Source of the DNA: Puccinellia tenuiflora
Lineage: Eukaryota > Streptophyta > Magnoliopsida > Poales > Poaceae
Assembly (NCBI GenBank): GCA_012064385.1
Contig: QRDG01001973.1
Coordinates: 993,121 to 1,057,120, forward strand
Length of the DNA: 64,000 bases
Direction of reading: 5' to 3'
Positions within the stretch are counted from its first letter, which is position 1, and the number at the start of each line of letters is the position of its first letter. Below, one piece after another: positions 1-8,907 of this stretch. Under the pieces are notes generated by a model, which saw only the letters and a list, made by a program, of their open reading frames with translations, searched no databases and had not been told where the DNA came from. A program made the position numbers and the translations under genes.

Positions 1-14
1 CTTCCTTTTGTCAG

Positions 15-269
15 ATAATGTCCAACGACAAGTACAAGAGTGTGGAACACAGGGTGGTAATGAATTCACGTGATGAAGCCAGAGTATCTGTTGCTGTCTT
101 TTTCAATCCTGGGAAGAGAGGGGAGACAGTTTTTTATGGACCATTGTCAGAGGTGGTTTCTTCAGAAAACCCACCAAAGTACAAGAGCTTCACCATGTCC
201 GAATTTTTAGGGGCCTTCTTTAAAAGAGACCTTGCTAGCAAAGCTCTGATCGAGCACTTCAAGCTGTAA
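15..269 (+). CDS. 2-oxoglutarate/Fe(II)-dependent dioxygenase, last exon (partial)
   Basis: This is the 3'-terminal exon of a plant 2OG/Fe(II) oxygenase of the ACC-oxidase-homolog / BX6-like type; the rest lies left of the window. A splice acceptor (TTTTGTCAG) ends at 14 and the frame is open from 15 to TAA at 267-269. The peptide has the family's C-terminal signature: NDKYKSVEHRV, in which H and R belong to the iron and 2OG binding region, then RVSVAVFFNP and a closing YKSFTMSEFL with a basic C-terminus. Such soluble cytosolic enzymes hydroxylate or desaturate small metabolites; the substrate cannot be told from this exon. The 2OG-binding arginine normally followed by xS is represented by ARVS. 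The exon looks intact. The family is clear; the subfamily is inferred. Confidence 0.88.
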   Translation: MMSNDKYKSVEHRVVMNSRDEARVSVAVFFNPGKRGETVFYGPLSEVVSSENPPKYKSFTMSEFLGAFFKRDLASKALIEHFKL

Positions 270-431
270 AAATTAAAATTATTGGTTGCAAAATAGTGTT
301 CAAACTTACATACATGTAAGTATGTAACCATCTCACTGTCAGTGAAGTTTTCTGATAATGCAAGACAATTGCTTCTTACTGGGATAAGTCATGCTTCTCT
401 CTATTTTGTACTTTGTACATAGTGTGTCCAA

Positions 432-437
432 AATAAA
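432..437 (+). terminator. Likely poly(A) signal of the dioxygenase gene
   Basis: An AATAAA hexamer lies about 160 bp after the stop codon in AT-rich sequence (270-480), a usual distance for a plant 3'UTR. No other feature is seen between 270 and 730. Confidence 0.4.
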
Positions 438-735
438 TTCTAGTATTTTATTGTGCACTCATTATATTCTTGCCATCTCAACGGGTTGGCTTATGGAGCT
501 GAGTGTGGCGTACATTGTATGTGTACGTTTCTTTCTGCAACTGTTATTGCTTGACCTACTAGCCTGAGAATGTTGGGCACAATTTTGGTATCCGCTGTTT
601 CCTAAGTGAGCACAAGGTACCTCTGCAGCTTGACTCGCATCCTAATATTCTGTAATTTGTTTCTCCACTTGGTTGAAACTAGTTTCATATGGTGGAAATA
701 TCTTTTGCGAACTAATTGAAGTATGGATAATGCAG

Positions 736-848
736 ATATGGGAATCGATTTCCCAATGCTTTGTTCTTTGAGCCACATTGCGAAGAATTCACACATCTGG
801 AATGTGAGGCTTCTTTGGGAGAAGTTCAGAAACGCATTAGCCTCGTAA
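736..848 (+). other. Possible orphan exon, function unknown
   Basis: A short open stretch begins just after an acceptor-like TGCAG (731-735). It reads MGIDFPMLCSL, then HIWNVRLLWEKF, and meets a stop at 846-848. A consensus donor, CTC|GTAAGT, lies at 842-850. It could be an exon or exon relic with two good splice signals, or chance. I do not recognise the peptide and no partner exon is visible. Confidence 0.2.
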
Positions 849-1490
849 GTTTCATTTGCTACCCACCCTTCCCCTATTTCTGCATTTCATTGTTCTATCC
901 CTTCTGCGTGCTTTTCAAGTTAATTTGCTCATAAACTAGACCCATAAAACTCACTCAGCTACTGTCTTCTTTCTATAATTGGTCTCTAAGTCCAAGTAAT
1001 CGATAAAGTCTAATCCTCTTCCCCTCATGCTAGTTCCTTTTTCTCCAAATATGGACAGAAGAACAAACGGTGCAGATCAGTACAAAAAAGTTCTACGTTA
1101 GTTCCTTTTCCTCCAAATAATACTCTTCTAAAAATTATTTGTGTAAGCAAATGTTGTTTCAAGCACAGATTCCACATTTTCGTATGAAGATATCATATTA
1201 TTTTAAAACTAATATTATTTTAGATATTATTTATGTTTAGTACTAGCATGTAACCTAGAATTTCCAACAAAAAAATCATATAGTTTCTTTAGTGTTTACG
1301 TTAACACAACTTTTATTAAATACTTTGTTTTGTGTTTACATATACCAATTAGCCAGCCATGTCAGGCAGTTCAATCATAAATACGACCTGCAAGTTTCAA
1401 TCCCGTCCCCCAGTTAGTCATTACATTTACCAGTTAGCCATGTAATGCTGGGATCTCAGTGCGCTTTGCACGTACGGTGGGAAAATTTTA
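849..1490. other. Intergenic, AT-rich, no gene seen
   Basis: No convincing coding frame or repeat was found here. The last five bases (TTTTA, 1486-1490) are the left target-site duplication of the LTR element that follows. Confidence 0.6.
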
Positions 1491-1862
1491 TGTCATATCC
1501 CAAGAGTGGACATGATCAAATCAGTACCAAACAACACAAACAAATCTGATACAAGTGTTCCTGGTGTACGAATCGGATTCGCCTAACCAAGGTTCACCAA
1601 GGGGGATACAATCCAGAGAGTAGAATCAAAGATTGGGAAAAGCAAAGACTCTGGGATAGAGGAGCAAGAGATGAACTCGTACGGACACGAGAGGAGGGAG
1701 ACGATCCGAGGAAGGAGACGAAGCTATTTCTGTTCTGATCCATGCCTTGACTGCTACGTTGTGCTTCTCTTTGTAGGCATCGATCAATTCCCTGACTCCC
1801 GTCCATTGGGCCCATAGCCCATCTACTGCTGGCCCAATACATGTCCACGTACGGGTGTTACA
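1491..1862 (-). repeat. 3' LTR of the RRM-carrying element
   Basis: Direct repeat of 4249-4610. On the plus strand it starts TGTCATATCCC and ends GGGTGTTACA. It contains about 10 bp (around 1546-1556) absent from the other LTR. The 84-codon frames inside both LTRs are not treated as genes. Confidence 0.92.
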
Positions 1863-1907
1863 CTACCGCCCCGGCAAAACATTGCTTGTCCCCAAGCAAT
1901 GGCGTGC

Positions 1908-4193
1908 TCAGGTCGTGATAGTTTGTAGCTCCCACTTCAGCATTGAGGTCGTCTGGGCATGACCGAACTGGTACAGCAACTCATAGAATGCGACTATACC
2001 TGGATCCCAAGGTGCTGACAAGTCGTCCAGACCTATGATCAGACCGTATCCTAGAGCACCAATCCTTTCCATCCTCCATGGTTGTGCACTATGGTTCTGT
2101 TCTTGTTCACCATTCATGGTCGACAAGAACCCACTAGGATCCCATTGTACGTGTACAGCAAAGGCCTCGACACAAGGCATAACATGCATGATAGCTATCC
2201 AGTAAACATCTTGTAGTTCACGAACAGTCAAAATATCACGCCCTTGTGGTCGTTGCAGTGGCACTGCAGAAAATACCACTAACAGATTAGTGTTCTGCTC
2301 ATGGTCCAGTATGAGCTCACTATCCTCTCCACGAATCTCAAACATGTCCATACTTGCATTCGCTATCACACTTGTAGCAGTTAGGACCGAAATACTACGT
2401 ATCATGCTCATTAGCTTGCCTTCAATTAAGCTCAAGTTCTGACAAAGTAGCTGATGGAGATAACAAAATTTTCCTCTAATTGTCCAACAACCATAAATTA
2501 TTTTGAGCCAAGAAGAAAATCTGGGCCGGGCATTACCAATCCATGATAAGACACCCATGGCAATAAGCTTAGCAGTACCCGGATCCCACTGTCTTACTGT
2601 TGACCGGGTGTTCTCTAGTTTTCTGGTCTTGGACAATAAGGAAGCAACTGAGGTATGCAACTGCAGAAATTTCTGACAGAGAATGGTAGCATCACTGATG
2701 GAAAGAAACCTACACATCTCGTGGTCTCCCAGGTCCAAAGAACACTCAAGATATGCAGCAGAACATTGTGTGTAGTTAACAGTAGTAGAATCAGAATCAC
2801 CCACACAACTTAGTACTGAGTAACCACTTAGTTGTTGCAGGGAATGCTTTTTGGATGCAGCAGATAGGTTAACCTGTTCCTTAATCATGAAACCTTGCCT
2901 CACTGTTGAAAAATAGATTAATGGCCGAACTACACAGCTGCTGCACTGATTTGGTGCCCAAAGTTTCAGCCACGCAACATGCATACTTGAACTCCTAGAG
3001 TCCCAGCAAATATGTGTAGACAATTTTAAGGTCCACTTGCAGTCGTCTGCACCGAACATCAGAACCATTGTTCTTGACAATTTCCACTCCTCGAGCAAGT
3101 TGACAAACATCATGTCATAACCAGGCCGCAACACAATCCCTAGATAGTACTCTGACAGCAACATCAACCCACAGACAAGATGTATTTCATTTGGCACGGT
3201 CTGACAATTAGAATAGTTGAAGAAGTGCACCATCTGTAGCTCCATATTTCCAGGACTGAAAGCATTTTTACACCATGCCTTCTTCTCTGGCGGCATAAGC
3301 TCGCTGTTGCACCCAAGGGAAGTCACAAACCGACAAAATTGCCACAAAAGTGACTTTGGTGCAGGCACCTCACCTGAACATGGTTGGTCAGGCGGGCACG
3401 GTGGCGGCGATGGCTGTGAGTAGTGGCGGTACTTTCTCTTCGGAGTCCATTGTACCGGGCGACGAGTGACTCTCACTCTTGGCACCCACTTGATGACGCG
3501 AGGAAAATTCCTCTGGTTCCGTGTCTCCTCAAGCACATGGTGTTGCCGCCCTTTCTTATGACCGAGAGGAGAGGCCACGACCGCGTCTATAATGACCGGT
3601 GTGGTGATGGTTGTCTCCCTGAGAAGCGACATAGTGGACTGCACCTGGCTTGCCGCGGAAGTTGGCACTGTCGTAGGCTTCTTGGCGCACGTTGATACAG
3701 ACCCCGTGGAGAGATTTGCCAGCACGACATAGGGCATGCCCAGTGCCGTCATGAATGACGCCGGTGCCGCTATTGTGTTGGAGGTTGTTGATGTCGCGTT
3801 TGGCTCCATGGCCAGGGGCGGCGCAACAGCGGTTGACGATGCAGCCGCTGGTGTACACTTGATAGACATGTTACAGCAGCCGTCGTAGATGTTCCTGCCA
3901 TCCAGTGCATCACGCGCGCACACGGCCTCATGCCCCGACCGGAGTTGGACTGAAGCCTCCACCCAACTACTCCCCTGGAATAAGACCATCGTAGTCACAC
4001 CATAACCATACATCTCGAATACTTGCCGGAGCACGGCTTCTGTCACTGGATAAATCATGTGGCTCACGGAAACATGAATGATGTTGCTCACAGTCACCTC
4101 CTTCTCTGTTGACCATGCATCAAACACCTTATGGGCAACCATGGTGGTGTCTGTTTCTAAGAAATTTTTGAGTGAAGGAAGAGATGAATCCAA
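1908..4193 (-). CDS. Retroelement protein with N-terminal PTB-type RRM, 761 aa
   Basis: One uninterrupted frame fills the element from about 40 bp after the primer-binding site to about 45 bp before the 3' LTR. Residues about 38-113 form an RNA-recognition motif closest to those of polypyrimidine-tract-binding / hnRNP L proteins: VSHMIYPVTEAVLRQVF, then YGYG, and DGRNIYDGCC near the end. A low-complexity Ala/Thr/Ser/Pro region with basic patches follows (KRKYRH and a PSPPPCPP run, about residues 230-270). The long C-terminal half is Cys- and Trp-rich, matches nothing I can name, and has three WDPG/WDPS motifs, the last near residue 729. No CCHC knuckle, protease, RT or integrase is seen. By inference the protein binds RNA and may replace gag or aid packaging. 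Intactness over 2.3 kb favours recent coding use, although the element itself is non-autonomous. Confidence 0.7.
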   Translation of the reverse strand: MDSSLPSLKNFLETDTTMVAHKVFDAWSTEKEVTVSNIIHVSVSHMIYPVTEAVLRQVFEMYGYGVTTMVLFQGSSWVEASVQLRSGHEAVCARDALDGRNIYDGCCNMSIKCTPAAASSTAVAPPLAMEPNATSTTSNTIAAPASFMTALGMPYVVLANLSTGSVSTCAKKPTTVPTSAASQVQSTMSLLRETTITTPVIIDAVVASPLGHKKGRQHHVLEETRNQRNFPRVIKWVPRVRVTRRPVQWTPKRKYRHYSQPSPPPCPPDQPCSGEVPAPKSLLWQFCRFVTSLGCNSELMPPEKKAWCKNAFSPGNMELQMVHFFNYSNCQTVPNEIHLVCGLMLLSEYYLGIVLRPGYDMMFVNLLEEWKLSRTMVLMFGADDCKWTLKLSTHICWDSRSSSMHVAWLKLWAPNQCSSCVVRPLIYFSTVRQGFMIKEQVNLSAASKKHSLQQLSGYSVLSCVGDSDSTTVNYTQCSAAYLECSLDLGDHEMCRFLSISDATILCQKFLQLHTSVASLLSKTRKLENTRSTVRQWDPGTAKLIAMGVLSWIGNARPRFSSWLKIIYGCWTIRGKFCYLHQLLCQNLSLIEGKLMSMIRSISVLTATSVIANASMDMFEIRGEDSELILDHEQNTNLLVVFSAVPLQRPQGRDILTVRELQDVYWIAIMHVMPCVEAFAVHVQWDPSGFLSTMNGEQEQNHSAQPWRMERIGALGYGLIIGLDDLSAPWDPGIVAFYELLYQFGHAQTTSMLKWELQTITT

Positions 4194-4233
4194 GCAAGGG
4201 GAACCAATTCAGCGGAGAGATGGGGATCTAAAT

Positions 4234-4246
4234 GGCTCTGATACCA
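4234..4246 (-). promoter_or_regulatory. tRNA-Met primer-binding site
   Basis: On the minus strand, TGGTATCAGAGCC lies two bases inside the 5' LTR. It is complementary to the 3' end of initiator-Met tRNA, the usual primer for plant LTR elements, and it fixes the element's orientation. Confidence 0.9.
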
Positions 4247-4248
4247 AC

Positions 4249-4610
4249 TGTCATATCCCAAGAGTGGACATGATCAAATCAGTACCAAACAACACGAACA
4301 AAGTGTTTCCGGTGTACGAATCAGATTCGCCTAACCAAGGTTCACCAAGGGGGATACAATCCAGAGAGTAGAATCAAAGATTGGGAAAAGCAAAGACTCT
4401 GGGATAGAGGAGCAAGAGATGAACTCGTATGGACACGAGAGGAGGGAGACGATCCGAGGAAGGAGACGAAGCTATTTCTGTTCTGATCCATGCCTTGACT
4501 GCTGCGTTGTGCGTCTCCTTGTAGGCATCGATCAATTCCCTGACTCCCGTCCATTGGGCCCATAGCCCATCTACTGCTGGCCCAATACATGTCCACGTAC
4601 GGGTGTTACA
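4249..4610 (-). repeat. 5' LTR of the RRM-carrying element
   Basis: Direct repeat of 1491-1862. It should hold the promoter for the 761-codon frame. TTTTA follows at 4611-4615. Confidence 0.92.
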
Positions 4611-4615
4611 TTTTA

Positions 4616-4966
4616 GTGCATTATGCTTGATGCTGGAGTCACTATGAGAATTAGCTTCAATAACAAGATAAATACTACAGTCTGCTACATGTCCAAATAT
4701 CACTAACTCTCGGAGTAGAATCATAATGACATTAATTTAAACCCAAGTTACACTTGGCAAGATAAATCTCGGTGAAACATGCCCTTGTCCAATCAAGGAC
4801 ATAAACATACAAAGATGATATGGATTACAAACCAACAAAAGGGTGAAGCAAATTATTTTAGGGAGCAGATAAATGAGATCAAACAGCTAGCTACACCAAG
4901 CAACTACGCTGCCAGATCGAAGACCAACACGGCTGGTGGAGCTCACTAAAGCAGTTTGGTGATGCA
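4616..4966. other. 3' flank of the F-box gene, no separate gene seen
   Basis: AT-rich sequence between the LTR element and the F-box stop codon. It probably includes the F-box 3'UTR. The retroelement therefore inserted a few hundred bases downstream of that gene. Confidence 0.5.
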
Positions 4967-6358
4967 TCACTCCTGATCAATATCTTGTTCACGTTTAGCC
5001 TTGACTCTAGCCCGGGTCTGATAAACTCTTTTCCCTCCACTGTTATTACTGTTGCAGTTATTTACCATGTCGTTTAGAAAGTACCAGCAAATTGTGCTTC
5101 GCGTAGATGCAGGAAGGCAAGGTGTAGACGTCCCGGTTGCCATGTCAAATACCATGCCCTGATCCCTATGCCCCCCGCCGATCCAGTAGACGCAGTTACC
5201 CTTGATCCCCAAAACACCTTGAGCAGCATACATGGACACCGCATTATTCCTCCCGACAAACACCGAGTAGCCACCCAAGTCGGTGACAACATCCCAGCAT
5301 GGTTGGCGCCGCGGATAGTACCTCAGTACGAACACTTGGTTCTCCGGTACACGAAGACGGTGACCGCGGCCTCCTGGCAGCTTCAAATTAATCGTGCAAG
5401 TCGGGTTCCTCCAGATCTGGTACAGGTTACCCTGACAGAAGACGAGGTTCTTGACACCGGTGTGGCGAGTGATAGTGCTGTATGGCGGGGCGAAACTGGT
5501 GGCAGGGTCAAAGGGAAGGTCCGACGACGACGACAAGGGCTCGAGTGTGGCCGGCGGATTCAGGTGTGGCCCAAGAGACCTCCTACGAAGCGTTTCACAG
5601 TGTGGTAGGATCCTCTGAGGAGGAGGAACTAGCGCAGCATCTCGAGATCCCGTGAACGCTGATCTCCATCTACATGCTGGCGGGCGAGCTGAATCCTTGT
5701 CGACCATGACGAAAGGTTCCCTGCGGCATCGCTGAGGCAGGCGCATGGCGTGGACGTCTCCGTAGCGAGTGAGGCAGTAGACCTTGTTACCGTTTTCATG
5801 GTAGACGAGGTCGGTGAGCTGATCTCCGACACCGGCGAGGTCGACCGGGTCGAGGACGGCCCACCTCTTGGCCCCGGCGGTGACGTAGGCGAGCCTGTTG
5901 GTGGCGCAGATGGTGGCGGCGATGAAGTCGTCCGCGGCGGGGTTGCTGGCGAAGACGATCTTGGAGACCCACTCGCCGTCGTAGGTGAGCGGCGGCAGGG
6001 CGACCTCGGCGCCGGTGATGGTGTGGAAGAGGCTGAACATGCCCTGCTGCCGGCCGCCGACGGAGAGCGCGAGCCACCCGTTGCTGGAGCCGACGCACCG
6101 TTCGCCCGAGGGGATGGTGATGGCGTTGAGGTCGAAGGCGCGGTGCGTCGGGTGGAGCGAGACGGCGGCGGCGGGGCAGGAGCTGATCTCGTGGCGGTGG
6201 TGGAGCATGAGGAGCGACGGGGTCGGCGGCGCGAGCGCGTGTCGCCAGGCGGTGCAGACCCCACGCGAGCTGGAGTAGTACTTGATGTCGTCGAGGCAGT
6301 CGCCGATGCGGCAGACGAGGTCCGACGGCAGGTCCGCCCAGCGCCGGAACGGCGGCAT
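4967..6358 (-). CDS. F-box protein with DUF295 domain, 463 aa
   Basis: This intact single-exon gene encodes a substrate-recognition subunit of SCF ubiquitin ligases. From the chosen start at 6358 (MPPFRRW), the F-box spans about residues 6-42 (WADLPSDLVCRIGDCL to WRHAL) and would bind a SKP1/ASK protein. The rest is the beta-propeller-like C-terminal region of the grass F-box/DUF295 family: SSNGWLALS, then a stretch ending in YCLTRYGDVHAM, and near the end GGYSVFVGRNN and CVYWIGGG. The 463-aa length is normal for the family. The frame runs 32 codons further upstream, but those codons are made of a 30-bp tandem repeat and lack family similarity, so the internal ATG is preferred. The GC-rich 5' half and AT-richer 3' half are typical of grass genes. 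The ubiquitination target is unknown. Confidence 0.85.
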   Translation of the reverse strand: MPPFRRWADLPSDLVCRIGDCLDDIKYYSSSRGVCTAWRHALAPPTPSLLMLHHRHEISSCPAAAVSLHPTHRAFDLNAITIPSGERCVGSSNGWLALSVGGRQQGMFSLFHTITGAEVALPPLTYDGEWVSKIVFASNPAADDFIAATICATNRLAYVTAGAKRWAVLDPVDLAGVGDQLTDLVYHENGNKVYCLTRYGDVHAMRLPQRCRREPFVMVDKDSARPPACRWRSAFTGSRDAALVPPPQRILPHCETLRRRSLGPHLNPPATLEPLSSSSDLPFDPATSFAPPYSTITRHTGVKNLVFCQGNLYQIWRNPTCTINLKLPGGRGHRLRVPENQVFVLRYYPRRQPCWDVVTDLGGYSVFVGRNNAVSMYAAQGVLGIKGNCVYWIGGGHRDQGMVFDMATGTSTPCLPASTRSTICWYFLNDMVNNCNSNNSGGKRVYQTRARVKAKREQDIDQE

Positions 6359-6399
6359 GGCTGCGCGCGTCCTGGTTCTGTCTCTCTCGAAAACAGATC

Positions 6400-6464
6400 T
6401 TGGCAACGACGATGCCGATATCACCGGTCTTGGCAACGACAATGCCGATATCACTGGTCTTGGC
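6400..6464. repeat. 30-bp tandem repeat upstream of the F-box start
   Basis: Two nearly identical 30-bp units (6400-6429 and 6430-6459, beginning TTGGCAACGACGATGCCGAT) plus a 5-bp partial third copy lie in the 5'UTR/promoter side of the F-box gene. They supply the extra in-frame codons noted above. Confidence 0.85.
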
Positions 6465-6479
6465 TAACACATGCACCGG

Positions 6480-7400
6480 ATTGCGCTGAATATAACGTGC
6501 TGCTCAGCATTCCGAGAAATGGAAACATAATTACGTCAAATATGATCACGATCGGCGTGCATTAAGTATTCGTTCGAATCCTTTTGTTGCTTTTGGTAAC
6601 GGACAAACTTGCGATCAATTTGTTCCTTCGTCTCGCACTAATAATCTCGCATACAATCAATTAACATTTATGTTGTGCAGCCAGACGTTTGGAGAAGGAG
6701 CAATGAGCGTTGCTGTCATATATCAATCTTAATTTTGATGATTTTCTGAAAAGAGTACTCGTAGGAAAATAAAATTTCGTGATGAAGTGAATATCAGATG
6801 ATTTATCATTTGTTGACAGGGTAAGTCAACTAAGCATTTAGAATTCTTGTATCACCTTGTCTAAGCCGAGGGACAACTAGAAAGCACTCGGCAAACAAAG
6901 GGCATTCAAAAAAAAAAAAAACTCGGCAAACAAAGTGCACTTCGAAATTACCTAGTGTCTGCTAGTTTTTCCCGCCTAGCCTATTTTTAATTGTTTGCCT
7001 AGTGTCTGCTAGTTTATTTTAAATGGAACATTTCGAATCTATTGGATTTTTCAACCTTTTCTGAGCAGTTTAAATTTTTGAGCTCGAAATTTGGATCTAT
7101 CTGGACCGTTAAATCTTTGATGGATGGCTGATAAGAGGTCTAAGTCTCTCGTTGACATATGTTCACAAAGTCACTGAAGCTGAATCCGTTTGGCTCGCAC
7201 CTCGACTGAATTTTGCAGCGGTGGTAGCCGGCGTAGTATATTTGCAACACAGAATACCGTAATATGCCGCGGGCTGGATTTTTTTTTGGACACACTCTAT
7301 TATTGGGTGTATGCTGGAGGGCGGTTTAGATGCTGGAGCGCGGTTTAGAGCCTCTCGACGTAGGTCGCCACACGACAGCTTCTGGGACGTCGCTCCACGC
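6480..7400. other. Intergenic; short duplicated motifs only
   Basis: No gene was found. The sequence is AT-rich. CTCGGCAAACAAAG occurs twice (around 6893-6935) on either side of an A-run, and CCTAGTGTCTGCTAG occurs twice (around 6952-7012). These resemble worn transposon subterminal repeats but no ends can be defined. Confidence 0.4.
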
Positions 7401-7409
7401 GCTCGTCCA

Positions 7410-8144
7410 TGCCCGTCGGCGAGATCTAACGCCGACTCAGCGGGTCGACCCGACGTTCGCTGCGGATAGCACTAGCTGACCGGCCATTCTCGCCGCGGAG
7501 CGCCAAGCAGCCATCGACGACCATCCTGGCCCAGTCCGACCGTCGCAGTGGAACAGGGAGTGGCGCCGGTGCTGGTGGGACCACCGCGCCTTCTATGACG
7601 TGCTCGGCGAGCACAACTTCATCTCGCGCACGAGGGACGTGCCGTCGTGATGCCGCCGATGTCCGCGTCGTGCGGGTCGTCCTCCTTGCGCTCGATGATG
7701 TCGACATCGTCGATGCCGCACCTGCTCGTCAAGGTGGAGCACGGCAATCGTCCTCCCACCGGGCGTGGCCTCCCACCGTGAAGAAGGAGGATCCGGGTGC
7801 CGTCAAGGAGGAACCGGGCGCGTGGTCAGTGCCGCTGCCGCGGAGGACAGGTAGCGTCACCTGCTCGTCAAGGACGAGCCGACCTTGCCGATCCGCTCCA
7901 GGAAGCGCGCCGCTCCGGTGCCGGCGCAGCACCAGATGACGGAGGAGGCCGAGACGCTGTACCAGCTCGAGCTTGCCGATGCCACGCGCCTCTCCATCGA
8001 CACGGTCCAGCCGGCGACAGGCGTGTATGCGGAGGAGAGGTCGGCGACGAGTGCGGCATCATCGTCGTCAAGGTCGACTTGCCGCCGGCGAACGTCAAGG
8101 ACGAGCCGACGGAGGCGCCTCGTAACCTCGTTGTTTTAGTTTAG
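7410..8144 (+). pseudogene. Decayed gene of a grass VKxE-rich protein family
   Basis: This GC-rich stretch keeps protein-like pieces spread over all three plus frames, so it is broken by several frameshifts and stops. In order: a W/R-rich piece ending YDVLGEHNFISRTRDVPS (to about 7650); a Ser/Met-rich piece reaching HLLVKVEHG (about 7740); VKKEDPGAVKEEPGA (about 7780-7820); LLVKDEPTLPIRSRKR, then MTEEAETLYQLEL (about 7860-7980); and VVKVDLPPANVKDEPTEAP (about 8065-8120). The VK-x-E/D motif recurs about six times and resembles the SUMO-attachment consensus. I believe similar proteins are common and uncharacterised in grasses. It lies next to, and perhaps inside, the outer CACTA element, so it may be a captured gene. 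Confidence 0.4.
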
Positions 8145-8432
8145 TTTAGTTTAAATCCCATCGTTTGTATGAAAGCCATCGTTGGTTTAATGAAATCCCG
8201 TTGTCTGGATTAAAGTCATTTTTTATACCTCTAAATTTTTTGAAATGCTAACGGCCAGGCTGGAAAATACCGTCGGCGTCGCTCATAGGTTGACGTTGTT
8301 CGGGTGAGGTGCCTGGGTTGACGGGAGGCGCCAGGTGGATGCAACGTATGCCGACGGCCACACCTAAGCCGACAACGGCCCTTCGCCTACCGAGCGAGTG
8401 CCGACGGCTTCGCTTTGCCGACGACGGGCCGT
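8145..8432 (+). mobile_element. Left part of an older CACTA element, interrupted by a younger one
   Basis: The last about 170 bp contain many GCCGACGG/CCGTCGGC motifs. The same motif set continues at 16014-16151 across the inserted younger CACTA and ends in TTCCTGTAGTG, a CACTA-type terminus. The two parts therefore look like one split subterminal region. The left terminus of this older element was not found. Confidence 0.5.
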
Positions 8433-8460
8433 CACTACTAGGGAAATGGTCATTAGTAGC

Positions 8461-8635
8461 TGCGCCACAGAAATATCTGTGGCGCATCCCCACAGTGCGC
8501 CACAGAAATACCGAGATTCTGTGGCGCACGAGAAAAAGTGCGCCACAGAAATATTTCTGTGGCGCATCAGCCACCAATGCGCCACAGAACTATATGCGCC
8601 ACAGAAAAATAAAAATATGCGCCACAGAATAATTT
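8461..8635. repeat. Left subterminal CTGTGGCGCA repeats
   Basis: About six copies of the 10-bp TGCGCCACAG/CTGTGGCGCA unit in alternating orientation lie next to the left terminus. They pair with those at 15653-15980. Confidence 0.85.
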
Positions 8636-8907
8636 AAATGTATTTTCAGTTTTCTGCTGCCTGCTGTACAAATACCGGTATATTACAGAAAATACAGGTA
8701 TATTACAGGAAACAGAAAATACAGGTATATCACATTACTTAGAGCCCGAGATACACAATTTTTACACAAGTATGATCCAAAAGTTCATCGTGTCACACAA
8801 TAATTACAAGTGCCGAATTTTTAACATCGTTTTACACATTACAAAGGAATAGGTCACACCGCCTAACTATGATCCGTGATGATGGTGAGGAAGAGCGGGG
8901 AGGACGA

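Larger units (their letters stand above)
1491..4610 (-). mobile_element. Complete LTR retrotransposon carrying one RRM-domain ORF
   Basis: This complete non-autonomous LTR element is about 3.1 kb. Its ends are TG...CA direct repeats (1491-1862 and 4249-4610) flanked by a perfect 5-bp target duplication, TTTTA (1486-1490 and 4611-4615). On the minus strand the 5' LTR is the right one. A primer-binding site (TGGTATCAGAGCC, matching initiator-Met tRNA) follows it at about 4234-4246. A purine-rich stretch (GCCGGGGCGGTAG) precedes the 3' LTR. The two LTRs differ by a handful of substitutions and one indel of about 10 bp, so the insertion is fairly young. The 2.4-kb interior holds a single long frame and no protease, integrase or reverse transcriptase, so it must be mobilised in trans. 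Confidence 0.93.

Noticed and set aside
1594..1848. 84-codon minus-strand frame, repeated at 4342-4596
   Set aside because: Lies inside both LTRs of the RRM element and has no domain; considered LTR sequence.
3217..3858. Frames antisense to the 761-aa retroelement protein
   Set aside because: Short overlapping shadows without motifs.
4374..4724. Minus-strand frame crossing an LTR border into flank
   Set aside because: It spans an insertion boundary, and the flank part has no recognisable domain.
5629..6476. Other long minus-strand frames overlapping the F-box gene
   Set aside because: Same strand, different frame; Pro/Ser/Arg low-complexity products typical of out-of-frame GC-rich sequence.
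5750..6565. Long plus-strand frame (271 codons) opposite the F-box gene
   Set aside because: GC-rich antisense shadow of the F-box coding region; very Gly/Asp/Val/Glu-rich with no domain.
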